Below are positions 1-7,526 of a DNA stretch of 22,016 nt, piece after piece. The position numbers and the translations under genes were made by a program. The stretch is from positions 1 through 22,016 of the forward strand of contig DBFWVW010000105.1 of assembly GCA_048217285.1 (NCBI GenBank). The letters run 5' to 3'. The notes beneath the pieces are model-generated. The model saw only the letters and a program-made list of their open reading frames with translations, made no database searches and was not told the DNA's origin. This DNA is from CAG-103 sp048217285 (GTDB lineage Bacteria; Bacillota; Clostridia; Oscillospirales; Oscillospiraceae). Within the stretch, counting starts at the first letter, position 1. Each line of letters starts with the position of its first letter.

Positions 1-974
1 TGCTGTAGGACGATGATGAAGATGACGTAAATCAGGCACTTCATCGGCGAGACGAGCAAAATGATCAACGCCGTCGGCACCGCGCCAATAAACGGGCCGA
101 ACACGGGGATGATATTCGTAACGGCAACGATCACGCTCACAAGCACGACATACGGCATGCGCATGATCGCGCAGCAGATATAGCAGATGACACCGATGAT
201 GGCGGAGTCGATCACCTTGCCGCTGATAAAGCCCATGAACGCCGTGTCCGTGAAGCGAATGGCCTTGAGGATGCGCTTGGACGCCCTGACGGAAAACATA
301 CTATAGAGCACTTTCTTCGACTTGGCCAGAAACAGCTCCATATTCGACAGCACATAGCAGGCGACAACAAAGCCGATCAGGACATCGAGGATTGCGCGCA
401 GGACAGCGTAAATACCAGTCGTCACGCTCGCGACCAACTTACCCATGGACGGGAGCAGCGCAGTTTTCGCCCAGTCGAGCAGACTATCCGACACGTTGCC
501 GGTCGCGGAGAGAAGCGCTTCCTCCACTTCGGGATAATTCTCAAAAAACTTATTGATCCAGCCGGTAATCGTGGCATAGTAATCCTGCGAGTTGAGCACG
601 ATGCTCTCAACGCTGGTATAGATCTGCGGGATGATGAGCCAGATGAGGGCGGCAATGATGAGCAGGGCGACCAAGATCGACAGTGCAACGGACAAGCCGC
701 GTGCAAGCGAGGCGCGCACCGGCTTTTTCGGCCGGATCTTTTTGAGCAGCGGCTCAATGAGCTTGCGCTGAAACACCTTCGTCAGCGGCCAGAGCAGATA
801 GGCGATCACCAGCCCCCAGATAATCGGGCTGAGAATGCCAAGCAGTGAGTTGATCGCATCGCCGATCGACTTGCCATGCTGCAGCAGCATGAAAAACAGA
901 ATCGAGCACGCGATCACGCCGAATGCCGTGATGCCCCAGCCGAGGTATTTGTTTTTTGGATCAAATCGCTTCAT
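1..974 (-). CDS. AI-2E/PerM family membrane permease (3' end cut by window)
   Basis: I translated the minus strand from ATG at 974 and it stays open to the window edge (324 complete codons). The product is a polytopic membrane protein with two N-terminal hydrophobic stretches (about residues 13-33 and 43-63), a third near 90-115, then a soluble stretch of about 90 residues and a C-terminal membrane cluster. The segment TNIIPVFGPFIGAVP near the edge is typical of the AI-2E transporter/PerM family (PF01594); the conserved C-terminal part that normally follows lies outside the window. A GGGAG ribosome binding site sits 9 to 13 bases upstream of the ATG. Family members export small molecules or ions and their substrates are mostly undefined; the AI-2 label should not be taken as function. 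It is divergent from the carboxypeptidase gene at 1233. Confidence 0.85.
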   Translation of the reverse strand, partial: MKRFDPKNKYLGWGITAFGVIACSILFFMLLQHGKSIGDAINSLLGILSPIIWGLVIAYLLWPLTKVFQRKLIEPLLKKIRPKKPVRASLARGLSVALSILVALLIIAALIWLIIPQIYTSVESIVLNSQDYYATITGWINKFFENYPEVEEALLSATGNVSDSLLDWAKTALLPSMGKLVASVTTGIYAVLRAILDVLIGFVVACYVLSNMELFLAKSKKVLYSMFSVRASKRILKAIRFTDTAFMGFISGKVIDSAIIGVICYICCAIMRMPYVVLVSVIVAVTNIIPVFGPFIGAVPTALIILLVSPMKCLIYVIFIIVLQ

Positions 975-1033
975 AAACCGTTTCTCCCATCGCGCCCGAC
1001 GGCGCCCACCAGTGTCTGCAATCAGTCGGATTT

Positions 1034-1062
1034 ATTTTACTATCATGTGACCGCACCGTCAA
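1034..1062 (-). promoter_or_regulatory. Sigma-A type promoter for the permease gene
   Basis: On the minus strand TTGACG (1062-1057) and TAAAAT (1039-1034) are separated by 17 bases, about 60 bases upstream of the permease start. An imperfect inverted repeat at 1061-1080 (AAGCCGG, loop TAATA, CCGGGCTT) touches the -35 box and could be an operator, but this is only inferred from position. Confidence 0.6.
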
Positions 1063-1232
1063 GCCGGTAATACCGGGCTTTTCGCACATTTGCGACACGG
1101 TGCACCGTATCTTGACACGCTCTGAGCGATTTGGTGTGCAAAAGCATGTGCAAATTGTGGGAACTCCGACTGCTTTTCCACGCCCTGCCGGCATAGGGTA
1201 ATAAGGAGAAATCAACGGAAGGGACTGAGCAT

Positions 1233-2363
1233 ATGAAACGATGGATCTGTCTGCTGCTGGCAGCACTGCTGCTGCTTACACCCGCAATGGCACTCGAGCA
1301 GCCAACGGACGAAGAGCTGAAGATATCCGCACCGTCGGCAATTTTGATGGAGCGCTCGACCGGTACAGTGCTATATGAGAAAAACGCCGACGAGCACCTA
1401 TCCCCCGCCAGCGTAACGAAGATCATGACGCTGCTGCTCATTATGGAGCAGCTCGACAGTGGGCAGCTTGCAACGAGTGACATCGTGACCGCCAGCGCCC
1501 ACGCCAGCTCCATGGGCGGCAGCCAGATCTGGCTCAAGGAGGGCGAGCAGATGAGCGTTGACGAGATGCTCAAGTGCATCGCCGTCAACTCCGCCAACGA
1601 CTGCGCCGTCGCCATGGCCGAGCACATCTCCGGTTCCGAGGAGGCATTCACGAAGCACATGAACGACCGCGCGAAAGAACTGGGCATGGAAAACACGCAG
1701 TTTCTCAACTGCACAGGCCTGACCGATGACCCCGGCCACTACACGACGGCGCGCGATATCGCGTGTATGTCCCGCGCGCTGCTGGCCCATCCGCGCATCC
1801 GCGAATACACCACCATTTGGATGGATACCGTGCGTGACGGCCGCTTCGGTCTTGCCAACACCAACAAGCTCATCCACGCCTACCCCGGCGCGACCGGCCT
1901 GAAAACCGGTTATACCCAACAGGCCATGCACTGCCTGTCGGCAAGCGCCGAGCGCGAGGGCGTGGAGTATATCGCCGTGGTACTGCACGCCGAGAGCTCC
2001 AAGGCGCGATTTGCCGATGCAGCAACGCTGCTCAACTTTGCCTTTGCCAACTACTCGCTCTATTCCATCGCAGCCAATGTGGTCATTCCGCCCGTGCGCG
2101 TACGATTTGCCGAAACAGACAGCGTACAGCCGGTGCTCTCCGGTGCGGATGCCATCGTCGTGCGCAAGGGGACGGCCGCACCGCAGGCAGACATCTCGCT
2201 TGACGAGGAACTGTGCGCGCCGCTGGAACCGGGAGCACAAGTCGGAACCGTGACCGTAACCGACAGCAGCGGCGACACGCTGGTTCTGCCGCTGGTCGTC
2301 CCGGATGGCGCTGCACGCATCTCGACGGCGCACCTCTGGCTGCAGCTGCTGCGCACACTGTAA
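1233..2363 (+). CDS. D-alanyl-D-alanine carboxypeptidase (serine peptidase S11, DacF-like)
   Basis: Secreted penicillin-binding protein of 376 residues that removes the terminal D-Ala from peptidoglycan stem peptides. The N-terminus is a signal peptide (MKRW then a Leu/Ala-rich core, likely cleaved after AMA at residue 20). All three active-site motifs of family S11 are present: SVTK with the nucleophile Ser60 and Lys63, SAN at 120-122, and KTG at 224-226. A C-terminal beta-rich domain (about 275-360, PBP5_C-like) follows, and the end is compatible with a short amphipathic anchor. Start chosen at ATG 1233, 9 bases after GGAAGGG. In spore-formers such paralogues (DacF, DacB) trim spore peptidoglycan, but vegetative DacA-like function is equally possible, so no symbol is given. 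No convincing promoter was seen; a TTGACA at 1112-1117 lacks a good -10 box. pgi follows after 75 bases. Confidence 0.93.
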   Translation: MKRWICLLLAALLLLTPAMALEQPTDEELKISAPSAILMERSTGTVLYEKNADEHLSPASVTKIMTLLLIMEQLDSGQLATSDIVTASAHASSMGGSQIWLKEGEQMSVDEMLKCIAVNSANDCAVAMAEHISGSEEAFTKHMNDRAKELGMENTQFLNCTGLTDDPGHYTTARDIACMSRALLAHPRIREYTTIWMDTVRDGRFGLANTNKLIHAYPGATGLKTGYTQQAMHCLSASAEREGVEYIAVVLHAESSKARFADAATLLNFAFANYSLYSIAANVVIPPVRVRFAETDSVQPVLSGADAIVVRKGTAAPQADISLDEELCAPLEPGAQVGTVTVTDSSGDTLVLPLVVPDGAARISTAHLWLQLLRTL

Positions 2364-2379
2364 GACTACAGATTTTTGG

Positions 2380-2407
2380 TTGCGAAATCCAGATTATCGT
2401 GTATACT
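2380..2407 (+). promoter_or_regulatory. Probable promoter for pgi
   Basis: TTGCGA (2380-2385) and TATACT (2402-2407) lie 16 bases apart in the short gap between the carboxypeptidase stop and pgi. No terminator was seen in this gap, so pgi may also receive read-through. Confidence 0.5.
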
Positions 2408-2438
2408 GGTGATATCCTTTAAGAGAGAGGGTATCGCA

Positions 2439-3719
2439 ATGATAAAAGTGGATCTCTCCGGCGCAGCCGGATTTTTTGACCCCGCAGGGCCGGACTACGC
2501 AGCAGCTGCACAGGCGCACCGCACGCTGCTTGAGCACACGGGCGCCGGTGCGGATTTCACTGGCTGGCTTGATCTGCCGGGGCGCATTCAAAATGGAGAG
2601 CTCAAGCAGATCCTCACCGCCGCATCCCGCATCCGCGGCCGGGCGCAGGCGCTGGTCGTTGTAGGCATCGGCGGTTCGTATCTCGGTGCAAAAGGCGCCG
2701 TAGAGCTGCTGCGGCCGCATCCGCAGCCCGGTGACCCGAAAATTTTGTTTGCCGGCAACTCCCTGTCGCCGGATGCGCTGATGCATCTGCTCGAAGAACT
2801 GGGCGATCTGGATTTTGACCTGAACGTGGTCTCCAAATCCGGCACAACGCTTGAGCCTGCGCTTGCGTTCCGGATGTTCCGCGGCCTGCTGGAGGCAAAA
2901 TACGGCCCGGAAAAGGCCAAAAAGCACATCTTTGCCACGACGGACGCACACCGCGGTGTACTCAAGCACATGGCCGATGAAGAGGGCTGGGAAACATTTG
3001 TCGTCCCGGACGACGTCGGCGGGCGTTACAGCGTGTTGTCCGCCGTTGGACTGCTGCCGATGGCCGCCGCCGGAATCGACGTGCAGGCCGTAATCAGCGA
3101 GGCCATCGAGGCCTTTACCGCCATGAACGTGCAGTCGCCCGAAAACCCCGCCTGGCAATATGCCGCCGCGCGCCAGCACCTGTATCAGCTCGGCAAGACG
3201 ACCGAGATTCTCGCCTGCTACGAACCGTCGTTCCGCTTCATGGCCGAGTGGTGGAAGCAGCTCTACGGCGAGAGCGAGGGCAAAAACGGCATCGGCATCT
3301 TCCCTGCCTCCGTCGAATACAACGCCGACCTGCACTCCATGGGCCAGTATATTCAGGACGGTCCGCGCACGCTCATGGAAACTGTTGTCACGTTCGAGCA
3401 GCCGCAAAATGAATTCACCGTCCCCTTTGCAATGGGCGACCCCGACCGGCTCAACTATCTCGCCGGGCGCAAGCTCAGCGACATCAGCCGCATGGCGCAA
3501 GAGGCCGTCAAGGCCGCGCACATCTCCGGCGGCGTGCCGAACCTTGAGGTGCGCGTGCCGAAGCGGGATGAGGCCGGCTTTGCTTGGCTGGTCTGCTTCT
3601 TTGAGCTGGCATGTGCCATTTCGGGCTATATGTCCGGCGTCAACCCGTTCGATCAGCCAGGTGTTGAGGCGTATAAGAAGAATATGTTCTCCCTGCTCGG
3701 AAAACCGGAGGGCAACTGA
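2439..3719 (+). CDS. pgi: Glucose-6-phosphate isomerase
   Basis: Cytosolic glycolytic enzyme interconverting glucose 6-phosphate and fructose 6-phosphate. The 426-residue product matches the short bacterial form of about 450 residues seen in Bacillus and Clostridia. Visible landmarks are the SIS-type sugar-phosphate binding segments GIGGSYLGAKG and VVSKSGTTLEPA, the first family signature DDVGGRYSVLSAVG, and the C-terminal signature GVNPFDQPGVEAYKK carrying the conserved catalytic lysine region. An in-frame ATG at 2376 would add 21 residues, but the start at 2439 is preferred: it follows a GAGAGAGG Shine-Dalgarno and gives the normal family N-terminus. It sits between the cell-wall carboxypeptidase and a small P-loop gene that has its own promoter. 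Confidence 0.96.
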   Translation: MIKVDLSGAAGFFDPAGPDYAAAAQAHRTLLEHTGAGADFTGWLDLPGRIQNGELKQILTAASRIRGRAQALVVVGIGGSYLGAKGAVELLRPHPQPGDPKILFAGNSLSPDALMHLLEELGDLDFDLNVVSKSGTTLEPALAFRMFRGLLEAKYGPEKAKKHIFATTDAHRGVLKHMADEEGWETFVVPDDVGGRYSVLSAVGLLPMAAAGIDVQAVISEAIEAFTAMNVQSPENPAWQYAAARQHLYQLGKTTEILACYEPSFRFMAEWWKQLYGESEGKNGIGIFPASVEYNADLHSMGQYIQDGPRTLMETVVTFEQPQNEFTVPFAMGDPDRLNYLAGRKLSDISRMAQEAVKAAHISGGVPNLEVRVPKRDEAGFAWLVCFFELACAISGYMSGVNPFDQPGVEAYKKNMFSLLGKPEGN

Positions 3720-3731
3720 GAAAAGTTATCG

Positions 3732-3760
3732 TTGCAGTCGGCGCGAAAACGTGCTAATCT
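3732..3760 (+). promoter_or_regulatory. Promoter for the P-loop gene, with hairpin at predicted 5' end
   Basis: TTGCAG (3732-3737) and TAATCT (3755-3760) are 17 bases apart. The predicted transcript start (about 3767) coincides with AGGGTATCACCCT (3767-3779), a 5-bp hairpin with a 3-base loop that would cap the mRNA. Confidence 0.55.
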
Positions 3761-3806
3761 AGGCGTAGGGTATCACCCTGACTTTCAAAAGGAGTGTGAT
3801 TGACAT

Positions 3807-4226
3807 ATGGTCCAACTGATCATGGGTCTCAAAGGTTCCGGCAAAACGAAGCGTTTGGTGGAAATGGTCGCCACGGCCGTTCGCGAGGAATCCGGTTCTG
3901 TCGTGTGCATTGAAAAGGATAAAAAACTTACGTATGACATTCCCTATCAGGCTCGCCTGATCTACGCCTGCGACTACGCATATGCGCTGGGCTCTTATGA
4001 TTTCTTCAAGGGCTTCCTCAGCGGCCTGCATGCCGGCAACTACGACATCACCCATGTGTTCGTTGACAACTTTACGAAAATGCTCACTGAGGTCTCTGAG
4101 CCGCAGATTGCAGAATTCCTGGCATGGCTGAACGCTTTCTCCGAGCGTGAGAACATCCAGTTCACCCTGTCCCTGAGCATGGACCCCGCAACGACCGGCA
4201 GCGAGATTACAAAATATATGATTTAA
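3807..4226 (+). CDS. Small P-loop NTPase-like protein of unknown function
   Basis: A 139-residue soluble protein that begins directly with a Walker A motif (GLKGSGKT, residues 7-14). A hydrophobic strand ending in Asp (THVFVDN, 82-88) is in the place of a Walker B. There are no membrane segments or signal peptide. It is much shorter than thymidine kinase or PilT-type ATPases and lacks the zinc site of thymidine kinase, so it is best called a minimal P-loop protein; I do not recognise a characterised homologue. Start at ATG 3807 after AAAAGGAG with rather long spacing (12 bases). It has its own promoter and a terminator directly after its stop, so it is probably a single-gene transcript. Nucleotide binding is inferred from the motif only. 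Confidence 0.8.
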   Translation: MVQLIMGLKGSGKTKRLVEMVATAVREESGSVVCIEKDKKLTYDIPYQARLIYACDYAYALGSYDFFKGFLSGLHAGNYDITHVFVDNFTKMLTEVSEPQIAEFLAWLNAFSERENIQFTLSLSMDPATTGSEITKYMI

Positions 4227-4232
4227 CGCACG

Positions 4233-4272
4233 AAAAAACCGCCGCTCCGAACATCCGGAGCGGCGGTTTTTT
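4233..4272. terminator. Bidirectional intrinsic terminator
   Basis: A GC-rich stem (CCGCCGCTCCG at 4239-4249 against CGGAGCGGCGG at 4256-4266) is flanked by A-run and T-run, so it can end transcription of the P-loop gene (plus) and of rqcP (minus), whose stops flank it. Confidence 0.92.
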
Positions 4273-4279
4273 GCGCACA

Positions 4280-4525
4280 TCATTCGGCGAGCTCGCGGTA
4301 CATCGCCGCAGCGTCGTCCTTTTTTGCGTTCTCTGTGACGGCGAGCACTTCCACTTTCACGGTGCGCTGGCCGAAGGCGATCTCGATCACATCACCAACC
4401 TTGACGTCATACGACGCCTTGGCCGTCCGGCCGTTGACTGTGATGCGCTGTCCGTCACAAGCATCGTTTGCCACGGTGCGGCGCTTGATAAGCCGCGAAA
4501 CTTTCAGATATTTGTCCAGCCGCAT
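4280..4525 (-). CDS. rqcP: Ribosome-associated quality control protein RqcP (S4 domain)
   Basis: An 81-residue S4-domain RNA-binding protein closely resembling B. subtilis RqcP (YabO): MRLDKYLKVSRLIKRRTVA at the N-terminus, TVNGRTAKASYDVKVGD in the middle and KKDDAAAMYREL at the end. In that system RqcP binds 50S subunits carrying a stalled peptidyl-tRNA and works with RqcH to add C-terminal alanine tails. In-frame starts lie further upstream (ATG 4531, 4573), but AGGAGGA at 4537-4531 places the start at 4525 with 6-base spacing. It is downstream of hup and mazG as in many Firmicutes, though yabP, yabQ and divIC do not follow; the next gene is convergent. RqcH is not in the window. Confidence 0.93.
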   Translation of the reverse strand: MRLDKYLKVSRLIKRRTVANDACDGQRITVNGRTAKASYDVKVGDVIEIAFGQRTVKVEVLAVTENAKKDDAAAMYRELAE

Positions 4526-4538
4526 AGGCATCCTCCTG

Positions 4539-4569
4539 AAAAACGCTCCGGGCCCGACCCGGAGCGTTT
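4539..4569 (-). terminator. Intercistronic terminator/attenuator between hup and rqcP
   Basis: Perfect 12-bp stem (AAACGCTCCGGG at 4541-4552 against CCCGGAGCGTTT at 4558-4569, loop CCCGA). On the minus strand it is followed by five T, and two bases beyond begins the rqcP Shine-Dalgarno. It fits partial termination after the highly expressed hup gene. Confidence 0.85.
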
Positions 4570-4578
4570 GCATCGTTC

Positions 4579-4854
4579 TTATTTGGAAACAGCGTCCTTG
4601 AGCACTTTGCCAGCCTTGAAGACGGGCACGCGCGTCGCCGGAATCTCGATCTCTTCCTTGGTCTTGGGGTTGCGGCCGATACGGGAGCCACGCTCCTTGA
4701 TGTCGAACACACCAAAACCGACGAGCTGCACCTTTTCGCCGACCTCGAGGTTCGCGGTGATGGTGTCAAACGTCGCGTTAACGGCCTTCTCACTGTCCTT
4801 CTTGGACAGGCCGGTCTTTTCGGCAACTGTTGCAATCAGTTCTGCCTTATTCAT
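4579..4854 (-). CDS. hup: HU family DNA-binding protein
   Basis: A 91-residue histone-like protein that bends and compacts DNA as a dimer. The full family layout is visible: N-terminal helical part (MNKAELIATVAEKTGLSKKD), the core GFGVFDIKERGSRIGRNP, and the beta-arm region with KTKEEIEIPATRVPVF including the conserved arm-tip proline, then KAGKVLKDAV. Length is exactly usual. Start ATG 4854 has AGGAGG 9 bases upstream. It lies between mazG and rqcP, a conserved Clostridia arrangement, and is followed by an intercistronic terminator hairpin that probably sets a high HU to RqcP ratio. Confidence 0.97.
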   Translation of the reverse strand: MNKAELIATVAEKTGLSKKDSEKAVNATFDTITANLEVGEKVQLVGFGVFDIKERGSRIGRNPKTKEEIEIPATRVPVFKAGKVLKDAVSK

Positions 4855-4921
4855 GATGGTAATCCTCCTACTTCATGTTAGTGTTGGCGTATGCCATGAT
4901 ATAGAATTCTGCACAGGTCTC

Positions 4922-5740
4922 TCACTGCCGTGCAGATTTCTTTCCTTCGTTGTCCGCGCAGACAGCCTCCTTGGCCTGCTGCCAGAGCGGCTGCATCTGC
5001 GCGAGTGTGCGCTGCGCAAGCGGCACACCGCTGTCCGCCGCTGCTGTCTCCATGGAGGCAAACCGGCGGATAAATTTTTCGCACGCGGCATGGGCCGCCT
5101 GCTCGGGATCGACGCCTGCAAAGCGCGCCACCTTCACGACGGCAAATAGCAGGTCGCCCAGCTCCTCGGTCACGGCGTCTTTGTTGCCGGAGGCCACGGC
5201 CTCGCGCAATTCCTGCGTCTCCTCGGTGACCTTGGAAAGCGCTGCATTTGCATCCGGCCACTCGAAGCCGGTCTTGGCCGCCTTGGCCTGAATCTTTTCA
5301 CAGCGCCAGAGCGCCGGCAGGCTGCGCGCGACACTGTCCATCGCCTCGGCGGTGGTCGTCTGCGCGCGCTCGCGCTGCTTGATGGTGTCCCAATCCGGTG
5401 CGTCCGGGTCATCGCGCCGGAACACGTGCGGGTGGCGGTAGACGAGCTTCTTGCAGGCTGCATCCGCGACATCATCAATATCGAAATGCCCTGCCTCACG
5501 CTCAATATCCGTGTGGAACAGTACCTGCATGAGTACGTCGCCCAATTCTTCCTTCAGGTGTGCCGTGTCACCGGCGTCAATGGCCTCGCAGGCCTCATAC
5601 GTCTCCTCCAGGAAGTTGCGGCGAATGCTCTCGTGCGTCTGCACCTGATCCCATGGGCAGCCGTTTTCCGAGCGCAGGAATGTAATGAGCGCAACAAAGT
5701 CGCGCAAGTCATAGCTTTCTTTGCAGAGAAAATCTAACAC
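4922..5740 (-). CDS. mazG: Nucleoside triphosphate pyrophosphohydrolase MazG
   Basis: A 272-residue two-domain MazG that hydrolyses (d)NTPs to NMP and PPi, thought to clean aberrant nucleotides. The N-terminal domain has GCPWD (27-31), the metal-binding EETYE (45-49) and KEELGD (63-68); the C-terminal domain repeats the pattern with KVTEETQEL and TEELGDLLFAVVKVAR, and KTGFEW precedes it. Start choice: the frame is open to 5833, but AAGGAG lies 7 bases upstream of GTG at 5740, giving the expected MLDFLCKES N-terminus, so a GTG start is called. It lacks the N-terminal methylase (YabN) domain of the B. subtilis protein. It sits 67 bases after the flippase stop, in the same orientation. Confidence 0.94.
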   Translation of the reverse strand: MLDFLCKESYDLRDFVALITFLRSENGCPWDQVQTHESIRRNFLEETYEACEAIDAGDTAHLKEELGDVLMQVLFHTDIEREAGHFDIDDVADAACKKLVYRHPHVFRRDDPDAPDWDTIKQRERAQTTTAEAMDSVARSLPALWRCEKIQAKAAKTGFEWPDANAALSKVTEETQELREAVASGNKDAVTEELGDLLFAVVKVARFAGVDPEQAAHAACEKFIRRFASMETAAADSGVPLAQRTLAQMQPLWQQAKEAVCADNEGKKSARQ

Positions 5741-5807
5741 AATTTCGCTCCTTCTGCAACCCTTTTTTGAAAAAACCATTGAAAATTCAGGATTTTTCGG
5801 TGTTATG

Positions 5808-7415
5808 TCATCTGATATGCAAAACTTTTGCAAGCTTTTCTCCCTTCGGAATGAGCTGCAGATCCGCCAGCGTGATGGCGTGCGTTTTCACAACCGCGAT
5901 CAGATACGTCACGACCGCGCAGGCCATCGACACAAGCATGGCCAAAGCCGTGCGCTTCCAGCTCAGGTCGCCGCCCATGGCAGCAGACAGGCACGCATAC
6001 ACGCCCCAGGCGACGGCTGCCATGAGCAGCGTGCTCAGCAGCGGGCGCGCGAGACAGCGGCCGATATGCAGCCGCTCATGCAGCGTCCGGCACAGGAAGA
6101 TATAGTTGACAATACAGATGACCACATAGCACACAAGCGTGCCGATCGGCGCGCCGGTGATGTTCACCTCCGGCACCGCGATCAAAAACCAGTTGACCGC
6201 GACCTTGGCCGCACCGCCGGCCAACATCGACCAGACGGGGCACAATTCATGCCCGGTCGCCTGCAGGACTGCCGTTGTAATCAGCGAAATGCACACAAAC
6301 ACGGACGCGATGCCCAGCAACAGCAGCAGCGTGGGGCCGGCCGCGTTACTGCGCGGATAGAGGACATTTACGATCGGATCCGACAGCACGGCGAGTCCGA
6401 TGCCCATCGGCATGGCGATTGCCGCCGAGATACGCAGTGCGGACTCAGCAACGACGTGCCCCTGGTCATACTTTTTCTGCACGACCATGGCCGCAATGGC
6501 CGGGACGATGCTGATCGTCATCGGCGTCACGAAAGCGGCCGGGAGATTATACAGTGTCTGCACCTTGCCATAGACACCGTAGAGCACGTTGGCATATGCC
6601 TCGGAATAGCCGAGCGCCGTCTGCAGGCGGTACATGATGAGCTTTGTATCGATGAGGTTAATGATGCTCAGGACACTGGAACCAAGCGCGATCGGAATGC
6701 TGATGCGCAGCAGCGTGCCAAGGATGCGCCCGGCAGAATCCGGCACATCCGGGTCCGCGACCGGTTTGTCCGGGTAATGCCGGTGCTTATAGATCGCGAT
6801 GTAGATGAGCGCGAACGCACCGCCGGCCGTGACGCCGAAGATGGCGCCCGCCGATGCGACCGGCAGACTCTTTCCCGCGCGTGTAAAACTCCACGCCAGC
6901 ACAAGGCCGACGGCGACTTTTCCCACGACCTCCAGGATCTGTGAGACGGTCGTCGGCTTCATGTTGCTCATGCCCTGCGCATAGCCGCGATAGGTGCTCG
7001 TCAGATACACCAGCACGAGCGCCGGAGACAGCGCCCAGATGCTCTGCGCTGCGCGGACATTGTTGAGCATTCCAGCCAGCTCCGTCGGGAACAGGAACAT
7101 GACCAGACCGAGCACAAGGCCAAAGATTGCAAACGTCAGCCACGCGACACGAAAGATCTTGCGCGCCTGCATGGGCCGGCCAAGCGTGTCCGCCTCGCTG
7201 ATCATACGCGAGAGCGCAACCGGCATACCCGCCGTGGCCATGGTGAGGAAAACATTATAAATATTGTAGGCGACGGAAAAATATCCATACCCCTCGTCGC
7301 CGAGAATATTGCCGAGCGGGATCTTATAGATCGCGCCGAGGATCTTGATGACCACAACGCCGGCCGCCATGATGGCCGCGCCGTGGAGATAGTTCTGCTT
7401 GCTGCTTTCCTGCAA
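5808..7415 (-). CDS. SpoVB/YabM-type polysaccharide flippase (MOP superfamily)
   Basis: A 535-residue integral membrane protein with about 12-14 hydrophobic helices, of the polysaccharide biosynthesis (PF01943)/MurJ-like family. Diagnostic stretches are the N-terminal KILGAIYKIPLGNILGDEGYG, SRMISEADTLGR and the internal KVQTLYNLPAAFVTPMTISIVPAI. Family members translocate lipid-linked wall precursors; SpoVB acts in spore cortex synthesis, and YabM is its paralogue located next to mazG, which matches the position here. Start: no ATG is near; TTG at 7415 is preceded by GGGAG with 6-base spacing and is called as start (the next ATG, 7370, would remove the N-terminal half of the first helix region). 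Its own promoter overlaps the GAPDH terminator. Confidence 0.9.
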   Translation of the reverse strand: MQESSKQNYLHGAAIMAAGVVVIKILGAIYKIPLGNILGDEGYGYFSVAYNIYNVFLTMATAGMPVALSRMISEADTLGRPMQARKIFRVAWLTFAIFGLVLGLVMFLFPTELAGMLNNVRAAQSIWALSPALVLVYLTSTYRGYAQGMSNMKPTTVSQILEVVGKVAVGLVLAWSFTRAGKSLPVASAGAIFGVTAGGAFALIYIAIYKHRHYPDKPVADPDVPDSAGRILGTLLRISIPIALGSSVLSIINLIDTKLIMYRLQTALGYSEAYANVLYGVYGKVQTLYNLPAAFVTPMTISIVPAIAAMVVQKKYDQGHVVAESALRISAAIAMPMGIGLAVLSDPIVNVLYPRSNAAGPTLLLLLGIASVFVCISLITTAVLQATGHELCPVWSMLAGGAAKVAVNWFLIAVPEVNITGAPIGTLVCYVVICIVNYIFLCRTLHERLHIGRCLARPLLSTLLMAAVAWGVYACLSAAMGGDLSWKRTALAMLVSMACAVVTYLIAVVKTHAITLADLQLIPKGEKLAKVLHIR

Positions 7416-7454
7416 AGCGCACTCCCTCCCCGCTGAAATTTCACGTGCCGGTAT

Positions 7455-7483
7455 ACTTTACACTACCGGACAGAAAAAATCAA
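7455..7483 (-). promoter_or_regulatory. Promoter of the flippase-mazG-hup-rqcP block
   Basis: On the minus strand TTGATT (7483-7478) and TAAAGT (7460-7455) are 17 bases apart. The -35 box lies inside the 3' arm of the GAPDH terminator stem. Confidence 0.55.
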
Positions 7484-7509
7484 GGGAATGCAGTGCATTC
7501 CCTTGATTT
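7474..7509 (-). terminator. Terminator of the GAPDH gene
   Basis: Arms of 16 bp (7477-7492 and 7494-7509) are perfectly complementary around one central base; on the minus strand the stem ends in a run of six T. It begins 17 bases after the GAPDH stop. Confidence 0.93.
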
Positions 7510-7526
7510 GCAATTGTTTTTTCCGA

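Noticed and set aside
3807..4226. Thymidine kinase assignment for the P-loop protein
   Set aside because: The Walker A and a VFVDN strand are suggestive, but the protein is too short and lacks the zinc-binding cysteines and lasso region.
5721..6944. 407-codon plus-strand open frame opposite the flippase
   Set aside because: Extreme Arg/His/Gln/Asp composition typical of the reverse complement of a membrane protein gene.
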